Notes under the pieces: model-generated
What the model was told of the DNA's origin: nothing
Database searches by the model: none
The model's input: the letters and a program-made list of their open reading frames with translations, nothing else
In this document: piece after piece, positions 43,573 through 55,792 of the stretch
How the letters are laid out: each line of letters begins with the position of its first letter
Numbering within the stretch: the stretch's first letter is position 1
Assembly (NCBI GenBank): GCA_933228895.1
Contig: OW121846.1
Coordinates: 22,077,088 to 22,141,087 of the forward strand
Source: Platycnemis pennipes
Taxonomy: Eukaryota > Arthropoda > Insecta > Odonata > Platycnemididae
Direction: 5' to 3'
DNA: 64,000 nucleotides
Program-made: the position numbers and the translations under genes

Positions 43573-43838
43573 CTCTTCTCGTTTTTCTTATGTATTATAT
43601 TATATAAAATGTATTCGTCAATGAAATGAGACGTGTTACATGTTGAATTTCATGTCCAAGAAAACTTACTTGCTAGCGCCATGCCTGTTAGCGAAAAGGT
43701 GTACGTCAATCCCGGAATTCATATATACTAAATCCCGAGATTTCGGGATATTCATTTCATCGATTCGGGATCAATTTCATTCGGGATTGCAATCCATACT
43801 CGTGAAAGAGTTGGTCTAATGAGTCAACTCATCCCTTA

Positions 43839-44281
43839 GTCTGGTTATAGTTAGTTATTATTTCTGGTTTACCACTCTCACTAATTCAACCGTAACCCGA
43901 CAGAGCTGCAAAGGAAATATATGCACAGAGGAAAAGCAATAAACGTCATAAGCCACACGGACTCACTTTGCCCGGGTTTGTTGTAATTCAAAAAAATAAT
44001 GTATTCCAAAGTTGTACTGAATTATTGTATTTGTAGGATTACAATTAACTGTTTACATAAAATTAGTAGAAGTCAAAAACTCACGCTAAGCTAGCAGGTC
44101 AATTTTAAAAGAAAATGAAAAAAATGTGATGCGTTGAGTCAGAGAGACTCACCTTCCCCGTACTAGGGTTAACAGTGAAGGTTTTGAATTAGCCGATGAC
44201 TTATTCTCATCACCTCAATTCAAGCAGTCATGCTTACAACTTCCAAAGTATCGCTTAACTACGTAGCCTCTGGCGCCGAGT
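43839..44281. other. 443-bp segment present only in unit 2
   Basis: After ATCCCTTA the sequence departs from unit 1 until CTGTGAGGCTCAGATGG. Unit 1 has 41 unrelated CCCC-rich bases here. The segment contains two loosely similar patches, GACTCACTTTGCCCGGG and GACTCACCTTCCCCGTAC, but no inverted termini, no target duplication and no frame of note. It may be the ancestral sequence deleted in unit 1, or an insertion. Confidence 0.7.
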
Positions 44282-45318
44282 CTGTGAGGCTCAGATGGGG
44301 AGAGACTGACAAAAAATATAATTTTTCAACCTCGCAAAAGATTCAAATAATTACATTGTTACCCCAAATTCATTGAAAAGAGAGCAGGTGAAAGGTAGGA
44401 ATCCCTTGTTCCTCCCTTTGGCCAAGATTAAACACAATATTGGAGCATAATTCTGGTAAGCCAAATGCACGCGCTGCTGGGTTTCAATTACTTTTTCTTG
44501 TTCGTACTTTAGCCCACACACTCACAGGACTGAAATTTATTTCGGTCTTGTGATATCTATGCTGGAACTGTTTTACGACCATGACTAATGAGCGTACAGT
44601 CTTCGACGAGGGAAACCACCTCGAAATGCACCTGCTGCGTCACTAATACTCGTCTGTGTAGTGGCGTAATCTTGATTTGAAGTTCCATGCCTTAACTCAG
44701 AGCACACAAATGATAACGAATATTTTCACTTGTTTTGATTGACTTGAAGATTACCTCGATTTTCTTCCTATCTCCCTTCTTCGTCTCTTCGACTCTCTTC
44801 TCTTCGATAACATTTGCCAAAGTGCATAGCATAAAACACCTCATTAGCACCTCTAGGACACAAATTTTAAAAATATAATTACATAGCAGTACAATCGTCT
44901 CTACGATTCTCGTATCCATTACGCGTCTGGAACTTCGAAAGCAGAAAAATGATTACATTTCTTAATTATCAAGTGTTTCTTAATTATCAATTAATGAAGT
45001 ACTAATTAATTATAAGTGAGAATTGTTAGTATTTTTTTATTTCGTCTATCTGGTCCCCATTTTCTCAATAATAGCCAATTCGTAACAAAGCTTAGGATTG
45101 TAATCAACGAAGGGAATTTTTGCCAGTAGTAGTGCCGTTAGAACTATATTTTCCAAGTAGATCGTGCTGTGGAGAATTCCACTCAAACTTTCTTTTATTT
45201 TTGGCTGTTAGCATACTGAAACTCACTGCCTTCATTATGATGTTTCGATAGCCATATCTTCATCCTGTTCTCTGCATTTTTCAGGCAATTTACAATATGC
45301 TAACGATGTCCTTATGCA
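44282..45318. other. Unit 2 counterpart of 6353-7389, unassigned
   Basis: It has the same unassigned content as unit 1. The Lys/Glu-rich minus frame (44692-44919) is also present with changes. Nothing new is seen. Confidence 0.4.
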
Positions 45319-46738
45319 TTGGAAGACCAGGAGAGGAATGCAATATTAGGATATGTGGAAGAAATAATTCCTTTGTATAGTGAAAGGGATTTCATGATGC
45401 ATTTTCGTTTCAAACGAGCCCTTGTGCTAAATCTTATAGCCAAGTTTCGAATATCACCTGAATTCGAAGCTTTACAAGGTATTTGCAAATGCCTTGTACC
45501 AAATATATGAACTTTTCACTCCATACATGGATATGTACACCGATATATGTGTGTGAGTGTGCACTGTTTATAGGTTACCTACATGTTTTCATTGTAGGTC
45601 ATGGAGGATTTGAGCCGTTTAGTCCCGAAAAACACGTATTGGTGTATTTATGGTTTATTGGGCATGAGGCTACTGGTTTTCGGGATGTGGCGGATCGTTT
45701 CGATCTCAGCTTGAGTGCATTGCACTCAGTAATTAAAAGAATTGGAACATTTATTGTGGGTATGGCTCCTACAACAATAAAGGATCCCACTAATCTAGAA
45801 AAAGATGCAACAAAGGCATATTACTTTAATAAGAAAGGGTTTCCTGATGTAAACGGTAATACTTAACTGACATCTAACTCTGAATTTCCCTGTTTGTTCG
45901 TTGAAAACAATATTTATAGTTTCATTCAAAATTCAGGTTCGATTGATGGATCTCATGTGATGCTTGATAAACCTGCCGAAGATCCAAATTCATATATTAA
46001 CAGGAAAAAGTACTTTTCAGTGCAGATCCAGGCAGTCAACAAATGAGAACGGGAAAGTTTTAGATGCGTATATTGGATATCCTGGGTCTGTACATGATGC
46101 TAGGGTGTTAAGGAACAGCCCAATGTATGCTGAACTTCCTAATATGTGTCAAGGTTGGTTTACATGGGAATTTTATTTATTATTTAATGCTTTTACTCTA
46201 CCCCATTTTTACTCTTTGACATCTTATTATAATTTTTCCCTTTGCATTATGATTCTGTTAGAATTTGAAATAGACAAATTAAATAAGATTTTCATTTTTA
46301 AATCTTTACAGGTCAGGGTTACCTACTAGGGGATAGTGCATATCCTTGCACCCCGTACAGGGACAATGGGCACCTGTCAAGGGCACAAAGAAATTTTAAT
46401 TTTGTGCACAGTAGTTGCCGTGTTACTGTGGAACATGCTTTTGAGTGGTTAAAACAAAGGTTTCGTTAACTTTACCATCTAAAAATTAGAAACATGGTTG
46501 ACATTGTAACGATCATCCTTCATGCTGTGTTTTGCATAACATTGCAGACTTAGATCATTTAGAGGGTTTTGAGGAACCCATGGCTGATGATCACCCTGAC
46601 AGAGATGCAGAAGCCATTCAGGAGAGACAGGGTGCTGAGGGAATAGATAACCTGGGAGACCCTGTTGATGCCGACGGGGGAAAACTTCTTAGGGATGAAA
46701 TTTGTCGTAAGCTGGCCATGAGGAGGGCTAATTTTTAG
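45319..46738 (+). pseudogene. PIF/Harbinger transposase, unit 2 copy, further decayed
   Basis: It has the same exon layout as 7390-8811, with the triad context retained (SIDGSH, GSVHDARV, VEHAFEW). It shares the frameshift before VLHNIADLDH. It adds two lesions of its own: GCAGTGGC to GCAGTCAAC, a one-base insertion at about 46035 in the catalytic exon, and CGTCAAC to CGTTAAC, a stop just after QRFR at about 46468. It is therefore deader than the unit 1 copy. Confidence 0.85.
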
Positions 46739-46846
46739 AGGGTTATCATAAGAAATGGAAGAATAAAGTTAAATCCTTATGGAAGGCAGGAGGACTTTTT
46801 CTATGGTTTTTATTGCTTAAGGAGCTCCTTGAGCAAAACTAATTGC

Positions 46847-47903
46847 TCACCCAAAAGAACATTTCTTTTTGCCTTTTTGAGCATTCGCCTCCTCTTTAAG
46901 AGCATTGTTTCTCTGAATCTCCATCAGAATGGCATTGTCTCTTTTGTTTTGATTTTCTATTAAATGGCTCTGCCTAGCCACTTCCTCTCTCAGAGCTTTT
47001 AGAGCCATTGCCATTTTCCCATCCCGTTTGGTCACTTTAATTTTTTTTCCTGGAGCTTCTCTCTGATTTACTGAGGATTCTGGAGAAGATTCTCCGGGAC
47101 CAACAGCTGATTTGAATGTGGATGTCCCAGGATCTCCATTTCCACATTCAGGAGTTGCAATACTGCAAAAAGATTCATTTTTCCAGCTTTTATTTTTAGC
47201 AAAAATATCTCCATTCCCACTCTAGCAAGAGTGGGGTACTGTTTCACCCTTCCCCTAACAGTGGCATGCAATACATTGAAATGTAGATCCACGATACTGA
47301 CTTGGACTGTGCCACCATGGTGCTTCCTATGGTCAGTCCATGACGGCCAGTCACCACCTTGGGAACAATGCTAGTTTTTCCCGAACAGTTCAATAATTTC
47401 CCTGCAACCAGGTGTACAGTTGCATTGTTTTATGACTTTAGTTTTGTGAAGAATGTAATTCATTCAAATGAAAAATAAACTTACGTTTCATAAGGTAGGA
47501 CCCTTCGACCCCTACCTGTTTTGTTGTTGGTGACAACAAATGTTTTAAATGCCCTCTCCAGGGACTTATATTTGTTGCACACCTGCTGTGCTGTTATCTT
47601 ATGTCCATGACCCTGCATTTCCCCACCAATCGATTCATACAGCCTCTTCTGTATGAAAAATGTTTTTTCTCCCATACCCTTCTTCGAAATGTAGCTTTCA
47701 AAAAATAGTTTGAGGGAGCAGTCATCCCAGGTAAACTGGTCCGTCGCTGCATTGGTGTCTACAGGACATGTGGGGGACTTTTGTGAGAGCACCAGCTCTA
47801 CTTGCTGGCCTCCCACTTGGATGACATAGGACCCCTTACTTATGTCAATTTCATTAGCCCTTATTTTTATAATAGAAAATCCATCTATCAAGTAAAAATA
47901 CAT
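46847..47903 (-). pseudogene. Harbinger Myb/SANT-like gene, unit 2 copy with intact main exon
   Basis: The 5' exon (47903-47483) is open for 140 codons and ends at a GTAAGT donor. It contains DQFTWDDCSLKLFFES, QQVCNKYKSLERAFK and NKTGRGRRVLPYE, the complete Myb/SANT-like (trihelix) domain that binds DNA. The 3' exon after TTTTTGCAG (about 47165-46847) gives the basic, coiled tail with REEVARQSHLIENQNK. Between them an EIIELFGKN segment meets a stop, so whether the exons ever join in frame is unclear. The TGA of the unit 1 copy is absent here. Confidence 0.65.
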
Positions 47904-48619
47904 GCAAGAAGGGAGATATGTGGTTGTATGTGGGAAGAATTTCGATATAATCTATTATCAAGGAACTGGCAGGGCCGATAGCTATGACTAGAGAATATTA
48001 ACTTTCTTCATTGACAATTGTCATTTCATTTTTGAATAACGTGAAAATAATACCTTCGAGGACAAATGAAATCATTCCCTCGTCATCCAACAGAATGTTG
48101 TTTTCCTCGTTTAAAAGGGTACAAGCCGTCATTTTATCTGTTGAGGCGTAAATATATATATTGCAAAGAATGTGCAATTCAGTGATGTAGCTGTCTAACA
48201 AAAGGTGACCATTAGATTTTTTCCCATAATCTATTGCTTTAGCCCGGAAAACAAGAGAGATTAATCCGGGGGAGTTCTAATGGAGTCGAGATGTATTTAT
48301 TCCTCGGGCCATTGAAAGCATCATATATTACTGAATTATTTTAAAAAAATTCGCTAACAAATTATCGTGGGTAGCATTTGGAAAATGTTGTGTACAGTTA
48401 ATCTTCTCAAAACTATACCTAATATATGCATGAGTATATCTCAAAGTACGTATAGTTATATATACAGGTACACCTGTCATTCATTTATAATGATTAAATC
48501 AGCGGCTGTCGCCTAAAGATTGGGGCGGTAGCGGAGCTAGGGATTCAATCAATCAAGTTCAATCTTCAGTATGGTGTAATGCTGCCAAGTATCTACGGGT
48601 AAATAGGGTACCTACATTA
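47904..48619. other. Unit 2 counterpart of 9966-10692, unassigned
   Basis: It contains the 67-codon minus frame (47998-48201) with a few substitutions. No other feature is seen. Confidence 0.35.
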
Positions 48620-49111
48620 TTAACACAAGGACGCCCGGACTTCTCGACATCATTCAACGCCCAAATGGGGTCATTTTGACCCCCGGTAATTAATAAGTTA
48701 ATTTATCACAAGGCAATTATATGTTTATATTTTTAGTGTTTTTTCATTAAATGATGTCCTCATCCTTCACATTCATCGATTTTTTCAGTTCATTAAAGTA
48801 ATGTTTTTCTCGAAATAACTATTTATTGAAACATTAACTTTGAGTGCTGGAATCATTTTCTCGTTTTTCTTCAATTTCATTTTTTATGGCCTAAAATGGT
48901 GACACTCAGTAAACAACAAATGTCATATATTTTATTTAAATGTATTTATTTATTGTTTTTGCAGTTTGAACAGTTGAATTATGAATTATTTGCCCTACCA
49001 TAATTAGAAATACCATGAGAAAAAATGTAAAAAAAATTGAGTAGCCTAATGGAAATAGTTTTTATCATCATCCGTATTTCAATCCCATGATTGGTTTACT
49101 GCAGCCCTCCA

Positions 49112-50440
49112 TTATGCCCTATTTAGTGTTGATTCCCTCAGGCTCTGGTATGTTTCCTCTTTCACGTCCTTCTTTATTTGCTCTCTATACTTGCCCCTTG
49201 GTCTTCCTCGCAGGACCTTCCCTTCAATCTTCCCGTCTATTATATTTATAACAAATTCATTGTGCCTCAAGGTATATCCAATCCATCTGTTTCTTCTCTG
49301 ACGTAGGGTTTTCCATATTGTCCTTTCTTCGTCTGCTCTTTTGTACACCTCTTCGTTTCTCACTTTATCTGTCCAATTAATCTTTAATATTTTCCTTCAA
49401 TTCTTCGCTGGTCTGCTTTCCCAATTTTCCATGTCTCTGATCCATAGAGTACCACTCTCCATACGATAAAAGGCTTCCTTGTTTGTAGCCGTAGGTTCTT
49501 TGAGCACAGTAGTTGTCTCTTCTTCATAAAAGCTTCCTTAGCTTGTGCTAGTCTTCCCTTGATGTGCATTGAGCTTCTTCCATCCCAAGTTATAGTGCTG
49601 CCTAGGTAGGTGAAGTTCTCCACTTGCTCCAATTTCACTCCTCGAATTGTGATATTTGCCCTAAGCATCTCTCTTCCGCACACTAGGATTTTAGTTTTCT
49701 TCTTGTTGATGCTCATACCTATAATATTCTTGAATTCCTTGGTCCATAGTGGTCAGGGATGCTTGTAGGTCCTCTCAACTTGCTGCTACAACTGCGATGC
49801 CATCAGCAAACCAGAGCATGTTTATTTCTTCGCAATTCACCTTGATGCCCCTGATACCAATTTCTTCTGTCTCTCATTGCTTCTTTCAGGTATATATTGA
49901 ATAACGCTGGGGAGAGGTTGCATCCTTATCTGGCTACTTCATTTATTTTGTCTTCCTTCTTCCCCCTTCCGTCTTCTATTTTTATTGTGGTGACCAGGTT
50001 CTTGTAGAGACTAAACATTTTATTCTTCTATCCTTGTAGTCCATTCCAATCCTTCCAATCGCTTCCAGTATGTTGAACATCTTGTTCCATTCGACGTTGT
50101 CAAAGGCCTTTTCCAAGTCCACGAATGCCACATACAACGGCTTGTTTACGTGTATCATTTTCTCGGCCAGTATCCTTCAGCTGAGCATTGCCTCCCTAGC
50201 TCCTTGGTTTTCCGTGAATCCAAATTGATTTTCCGAAATATTCCATTCGATCATCCCTTCCATTCTTCTGCTAATAATCTTAGTAAGCATTTTTGATGTG
50301 TGTGACACCATGCTAAAGGTTCTCTGTTCTTCGCATTTCTCTGTCCATGGCTTCTTCGGGATTGCGATCATTTCACTCTCCTGGAAATTCTCTGCTGGCC
50401 TTCCACTGTCAAAGGGTAACTTTTGCTTTGACCCCAAGTG
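49112..50440 (-). pseudogene. LINE reverse-transcriptase fragment, unit 2 copy
   Basis: It holds the same RT blocks as 11185-12535. The C-terminal frame is now split into 49384-49716 and 49112-49363 by loss of 22 bases between two TTC-rich direct repeats at about 49396, a typical slippage deletion. The N-terminal RT block (50437-50177) is identical to unit 1. Confidence 0.85.
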
Positions 50441-50846
50441 CCTTGAAAATAGTGAATGAATATTATATCAAATAGTGAGCTTACTTTTATATCCACCCCC
50501 TAGTATCTCTACTGAGTTCATCAAACGGGTACTTGTCGTGACATTCTGAGGACTATGTTTATTCTTCAGAAGTTTCAAACGTCAGCTTGCCATCGGAATT
50601 GTCAAATGAACACTCTCCACGATCTGACTCATCTTATTGAATCTTATGCAGCTCCGCAAGAATGTCAGCAGAACATAATGCTGGTTTCTTGAGAAATTTT
50701 TGATTACAGCTATCTTCAAAATAACGATCACACCGCAAATTCGTCCCTAGAAGCCACGACCAATGGGCAACAAATACATGAACTTCACATACTGTAACTG
50801 TGAAAATCAGTTCTAAGTTTGAGGCTTTACTTCGTGGGACCACTCG

Positions 50847-51010
50847 ATTGGAAAAGAAAAACCACTTTGTACATTCCACGCAAAGGATTTATAGGTTTCT
50901 ACCATGGTTTCGACAATATCAAGCTTATAATGACATATATTGTCGAAATCATGGTAGAAACCTATAAAACCTTTGTGTGGAATGTACAAAGTGGTTTTTC
51001 TTTTCAATTG
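50847..51010. repeat. Long hairpin, unit 2 copy
   Basis: It is identical to 12941-13104, with both arms and the AAGCTT-containing loop unchanged. Confidence 0.9.
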
Positions 51011-51631
51011 TGAGGACGAGTTTTATTCTCCACTCGTAATCCGAAGAGAGATAATCAGATTAGGAGTCAACAAAGCAGATAAATTCCGTGCGAAAGTGGT
51101 AAGCAAAATTGCATTCTCTTCACACCGCAGAGATTGACAATGTGTGATGATGTCAGCAAAGTAATTACTAAATATTCCACTTGTAAGCAAAACGAAAAGT
51201 GAGGACGTGATGGGGAAAGGAAACAAAACTGTTTTGGAAACTGATACAAACTTGGAAGATAAGTAACCGAATGAAAAAAATAAGACGAGAGAGCAGTGAA
51301 CACATATGCAGCAGAATGATACAAAATTGCAAATAAAAAAGGACCTTTACAGAGATAAAGCGCGCAAATTAACGTTCGGGTCAAAATGACTCCATTTGGG
51401 CGTAAAATATAATTTAACTCCTCAATGAATTATTTTAGGAAGGTAAAAATTTATGTAAGTGAACACCTTTTAAAATTATTAAAAATCACGAGAATAAATT
51501 CTGTTCTCTTAAAAAATGAGATCATAAAATAAATTTAAAAACACGATTGGGTCAAAATGACCCCTCTGGGCGTTCTAGTGTTAAAAGACTCAGAAGATGA
51601 AGGGTTAATCAAGATCTTTATGATATTTCAA

Positions 51632-51661
51632 GCAATGAAATGCAATATTGCATTTCATTGC
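51632..51661. repeat. Perfect 30-bp palindrome, unit 2 copy
   Basis: It is identical to 13726-13755. Confidence 0.9.
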
Positions 51662-52128
51662 CTAAATATATAGCATTAAGTGACTGAACGGTGCAAAGGA
51701 ACATTTGAGATGTAAGAAGTTAAAACGATGGGTTGTTGTTCCTCTAATTAGAGGAGCAGCTACAGTCATCTCATCCTCTTATAAGATTTTTTCATTCCTC
51801 TTATAAGATGCCGCACATATGGCAGTGAGACAAACCTTGTTACAACATATTTCAGAACTAATAAAAATGAATCAAAATCAGTACCTAGTTTACCAGTCAT
51901 TTTAATCTAGATGACGAATATAATTCAAGCCAAATTAGAGAATAAATTGGAGATTTTACATTTGGTCAAAGATTTCTCCGATTGAAAGTATTAATCAAAC
52001 ATATAGCGAGGAAAAATGAAACACCACAGTATTTTAGTCGAATATTTAAAAAGATGTAACATCTACTTCGCTAAATCAGAGTAAAATTCTGTGAACATGT
52101 TCATTGATCACTTCGGATACGCTGGAAC

Positions 52129-52158
52129 AGCAGACGAATATTCCACTATTCGTCTGCT
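52129..52158. repeat. Hairpin upstream of heptad-repeat gene, unit 2 copy
   Basis: It has the same 12-bp perfect stem with loop TTCCAC as at 14223-14252. Confidence 0.8.
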
Positions 52159-52521
52159 CCTTCCCATAATTCTCTCTGCTGTTCCCCTATGCTACTTTAG
52201 CTCCACCTCGGCAGCAGGAGCAAAAGGAGCGGGAAAAGTTACAGCTGTACCCGCTACGCGAACGCCTATGCCACTTGCACTTTCTGCGACGCGAACGCCA
52301 AAGGAGCAAGAAGTGGCAGAAAGGTGCATAACGTGCAGTGACGCGAACAAAGCTAATGACGGGAAACCCCCCCTCCAACTCGACTGCAGCGCCGCCATTC
52401 GTGCCCCCACTGCAGAGCGGGGAAGCTCTTAGACGCCCGTTGACTGCCTCCACAAACGTCAACAGTTTGAGATCGCGCAGCAGACAGAGGTGTCCGTCGG
52501 TTCGACGTGAGCTCAACCACG

Positions 52522-53772
52522 ATGAATGGCGACATTGAAGCATGGTTAACGAGTGAAATTGAGAGAATCTTTCTCAGGTTATTGGGCCTCGTAACTCGTC
52601 CCATACCAGCCCGTGGTGAAGCGGCGGAATTAAGAGCTCAGGAGGGTGACGGAAGTCCCTCGACACAGGGAAGGCAATCGGATATGAATGTGACCCTGCC
52701 TGAGGATTCGGTGGTACTACCGGGGGAGACGGAGGACATACCGGAGGACGCGTCACCCCAACCTGAGGAGGCACCACCCCAACCTGAGGAGGCACCACCC
52801 CAACCTGAGGAGGCACCACCCCATCCTGAGGAGGCACCACCCCATCCTGAGGAGGAGCCGCCCCAACACGAGGAGGCGCCACTACAACCTGAGCAGGCGC
52901 CACGCCAACCTAAGGAGGAGCCGCCGCAACACGAGGAGGCGCCACTACAACCTGAGCAGGCGCCACGCCAACCTAAGGAGGAGCCGCCGCAACACGAGGA
53001 GATGCCACCCAAATCTGAGGAGGCTCAACCCCAACCTGAGGATACGCTACCCCAATCTGAGGACGCGTCGCCCCAAACTGAGGAAACGCCACCCAAACCT
53101 GAGGAGGCGGCACCACTAAATGAGGAAGAGCCACCCCAACCTGAGGAGGCGCCACCCCAATCTGAGGAGGCGCCACCCAAACCTGAGGAGGCGCCATCCC
53201 AACCTGAGGAGGCACCACCCCAAACTGAGGATACGCTACCCCAATCTGAGGACGCGTCGCCCCAAACTGAGGAAGCGCCACCCAAACCTGAGGAGGCGGC
53301 ACCCCAAAATGAGGAAGAGCCACCCCAACCTGAGGAGGCGCCACCCCAATCTGAGGAGGCGCCACCCAAACCTGAGGAGGCGCCATCCCAACCTGAGGAG
53401 GCACCACCCCAAACTGAGGAGGCGCCAACCAATCCTGAGGAGGTGGCGGCCCAACTGGAGGAGGCGCCGCCCCAAATAGAGGAAGCGCCCTCCAAACTTG
53501 AGGAGGCGCCAGCCCAACCGGAGGAGGCGCCATCCCAACCTGAGGAGGCACCACCCCAAACTGAGGAGGCGCCAACCCATCCTGAGGAGGTGGCGGCCCA
53601 TATGGAGGAGATGCCGGCCGACGAAGGGGAAGATCCCGCGTTCCCGCAGGCTACTGCATCCCCTCAGCACGGGCCGGAACCATCGTCAGCCGACATCACT
53701 GAGTGCAAGAAATTGAAACGCTGCAGAGGACGTGCGTACTACCCAAGGAAATGCAAGAAACCACGAAATTAG
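52522..53772 (+). CDS. Pro/Glu-rich heptad-repeat protein, unit 2 copy, 416 residues
   Basis: It has the same ATG context, N-terminal 75 residues (Met to Ile at residue 5) and C-terminal 53 residues (Ser to Pro and Ser to Arg changes) as 14615-15949. About 41 heptads are present instead of 45. Heptads are lost near the start of the array, and a block containing EDTLPQSEDASPQTEE is duplicated in the middle, so the array was rearranged by unequal exchange while staying in frame. The stop again overlaps a GTAAGT donor. Function unknown. See the unit 1 entry for alternatives. Confidence 0.55.
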   Translation: MNGDIEAWLTSEIERIFLRLLGLVTRPIPARGEAAELRAQEGDGSPSTQGRQSDMNVTLPEDSVVLPGETEDIPEDASPQPEEAPPQPEEAPPQPEEAPPHPEEAPPHPEEEPPQHEEAPLQPEQAPRQPKEEPPQHEEAPLQPEQAPRQPKEEPPQHEEMPPKSEEAQPQPEDTLPQSEDASPQTEETPPKPEEAAPLNEEEPPQPEEAPPQSEEAPPKPEEAPSQPEEAPPQTEDTLPQSEDASPQTEEAPPKPEEAAPQNEEEPPQPEEAPPQSEEAPPKPEEAPSQPEEAPPQTEEAPTNPEEVAAQLEEAPPQIEEAPSKLEEAPAQPEEAPSQPEEAPPQTEEAPTHPEEVAAHMEEMPADEGEDPAFPQATASPQHGPEPSSADITECKKLKRCRGRAYYPRKCKKPRN

Positions 53773-53991
53773 TAAGTTGCCTGTTTTTTTCATTTACGAT
53801 GTGCCTTTTAAAGAAATTTTAAGTGTATTTATCGGTCCGAGAATAGTAGGAACATGAACTGCATTGCTAGTTAAGAATGTATGCTATGTGGCATGAAATG
53901 GCATTCAAGCATCTATTTTTATTGCATGGATATTCTTTCACGTAATATGTAAAGGGTAATAATTTCAGCTCCAGTTTATTATTTTTTGTAG
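53772..53991 (+). other. Candidate intron overlapping the stop codon, unit 2 copy
   Basis: GTAAGT starts at 53772 and ATTTTTTGTAG ends at 53991. As in unit 1, splicing would change TAG to TAA without altering the protein. Confidence 0.4.
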
Positions 53992-54243
53992 ACTATGCAG
54001 TCGCCAAGTGTGAATCAATGCGCTCGTAGACATGATAACTCGTCCTCGTTCAAAGTGCGTAATGGTGTCGGATATTTTCATTATCTACAATGTCCTTACA
54101 CTTACCCAGTGATAACAAATCCGCATCGTGGGAATAAATTTCTAGGGAATTTTCCTCTAGTTTATACGCTTAAGAAATGCAATCCTATTTCCTTTCCCAA
54201 TTCGAAATGTGATATTCCTCTTCTCGTGATTGTGAACAACTAG
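53992..54243 (+). other. Possible downstream exon with small ORF, unit 2 copy
   Basis: The frame at 53995-54243 has 82 codons and one copy of the 15-base unit that is doubled in unit 1. No motif. Confidence 0.3.
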
Positions 54244-55025
54244 CATTGAGCTACTAGAGCGTGGCTCCCTCTTGCCTGCCATTTTCGTCCTCATTAATTA
54301 AATCGTATCTTGGAATAAATTTGATGGCAAGAGTATTTCCGATCTCATGGTGTTAAGGCAATAGCGAAGTTCTTACACTGTATCGTGAATAAGGGTTTTA
54401 TCCTTTTGATTATTCTAGCCTGGTTACCAGGTGTAAAAATACGAAATTTGGTCGATAGATTAATTTTATTGTAACGCATTAGTCTCACCGTCTTTGAGAA
54501 ATATTTGAAAATAGTTCTCTTTTTAGGGGTTTATTAGCCACGTACTTAACTTTCTGGAAAAACGCAGACACCTGGTCGTCACTCAGCTCATAAGTTGTCT
54601 CCACCCGACAAATATTTCGAAATTGGACTCGCATGATCCGCGTAGAATAACACATCGAAACAATAGAGAATTTGTCATCTCGCTGTCCGTGACATCGACT
54701 TTATTTTTTAAATTCTGGTACTTAAATGAATCGTAACCATTGTTTATGTATGTCTTCTCGGAGATGCCGTGCCGCTTCACTGCCGGACGGAAGGGCACTT
54801 GGTTCTATTTGGTAAACATCAATGAATAGCGCGAAAAGCCATTTCCTGCACCGAGGAATTCCTGTAACCAATACCTTTGAACATGAATTGATAATACTAA
54901 CCGTTTATTCAAAATAATGTCTAAGCCTTCCGTGTTGACTTATACTCGGAAATATACTCAGGCATATGGCAACAACAAGTCATGCAGACTCAACGTCCAA
55001 TAATTAGGCGTATTTTCAATAGTAG
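54244..55025. other. Unit 2 counterpart of 16439-17217, unassigned
   Basis: Nothing recognised. Confidence 0.4.
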
Positions 55026-55424
55026 TCATTTTTGTAGCTTTCCCATATAAGAAGCTGGGAAAGAATTACGTGGATATTGCTTGAAAATACGAACACAATA
55101 ACATCCATTATAAATGGTCAACTCATTCGAAGAATTCCTCACATTCCGGTAAATGTTTTCATATGAAAGTATATACTCTGCTAACAAATGTTGATGTTGA
55201 AAAATCGCACAATTAATATCAATCATAAAAATGCATATAATTCTCGAGTCATACATGATGTCACACGCAAAACGAAGAAATATGTCTACTAATCGAGAAA
55301 TAGGATTTGGCAGAACAATATTGTTTAAATGTCTTGAAAATACACGCGTATTACCGCATTGTTTCGCTTTCGCCTGAGATGTACGTAATTCGTGCTTGTC
55401 AAAGAAGTAGTAGCTAAATTTCAC
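55026..55424 (-). CDS. Hypothetical 132-residue ORF, unit 2 copy, weak candidate
   Basis: It has the same length and frame as 17218-17616, with Asn/Asp, Thr/Ile, Gly/Cys, Tyr/His and Ser/Asn changes and one silent change. The ratio argues against strong coding constraint. Confidence 0.2.
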   Translation of the reverse strand: MKFSYYFFDKHELRTSQAKAKQCGNTRVFSRHLNNIVLPNPISRLVDIFLRFACDIMYDSRIICIFMIDINCAIFQHQHLLAEYILSYENIYRNVRNSSNELTIYNGCYCVRIFKQYPRNSFPASYMGKLQK

Positions 55425-55778
55425 TCGAAAATAACGTATGTCACAGAAAATTTTGCCTCAGTCGATATTCCGACAGTAAACATTCATTATTACAGTCACT
55501 ACAGTACCTAGGAAATATTTATAAAGGAATAATTTTATCCATGAGGTAAAAGCATGCCAACGATGGATTCCATGATTCACAGATTGATGATTTACAGATC
55601 CTGTCGTTCGATTTATTGATCAACATGCGCTCATTATGGATTTACTCTATTCTGAAGTTTTGGCTAAAGCCTTATCGTAGTCAGATAGGAAGACGACGTT
55701 CCCGTAGCCAACATTACCATTATAATCCTCACTACCTATTGGCTCTATACCATTGAAATCACCGCACGTGGCCATCAT

Positions 55779-55792
55779 ACATATCTGCAGTG
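55779..55792. other. Empty site of the foldback element
   Basis: Unit 2 reads ACATATCTGCAGTGG where unit 1 has ACATAT, the 1336-base element and ATATGCAGTGG. The two extra bases CT before GCAG could be ancestral or a small excision scar. Confidence 0.7.

Larger units (their letters stand above)
48620..51584. mobile_element. piggyBac-like TTAA element, unit 2 copy
   Basis: TTAA at 48620-48623 is followed by CACAAGGACGCCC, and TTAA at 51581-51584 is preceded by the inverse of CACTAGAACGCCC. These termini match each other better than those of unit 1. GGTCATTTTGACCC subterminal motifs are present at both ends. The contents are as in unit 1, 21 bases shorter because of a 22-base deletion in the LINE and a one-base gain near 50500. 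Confidence 0.65.
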
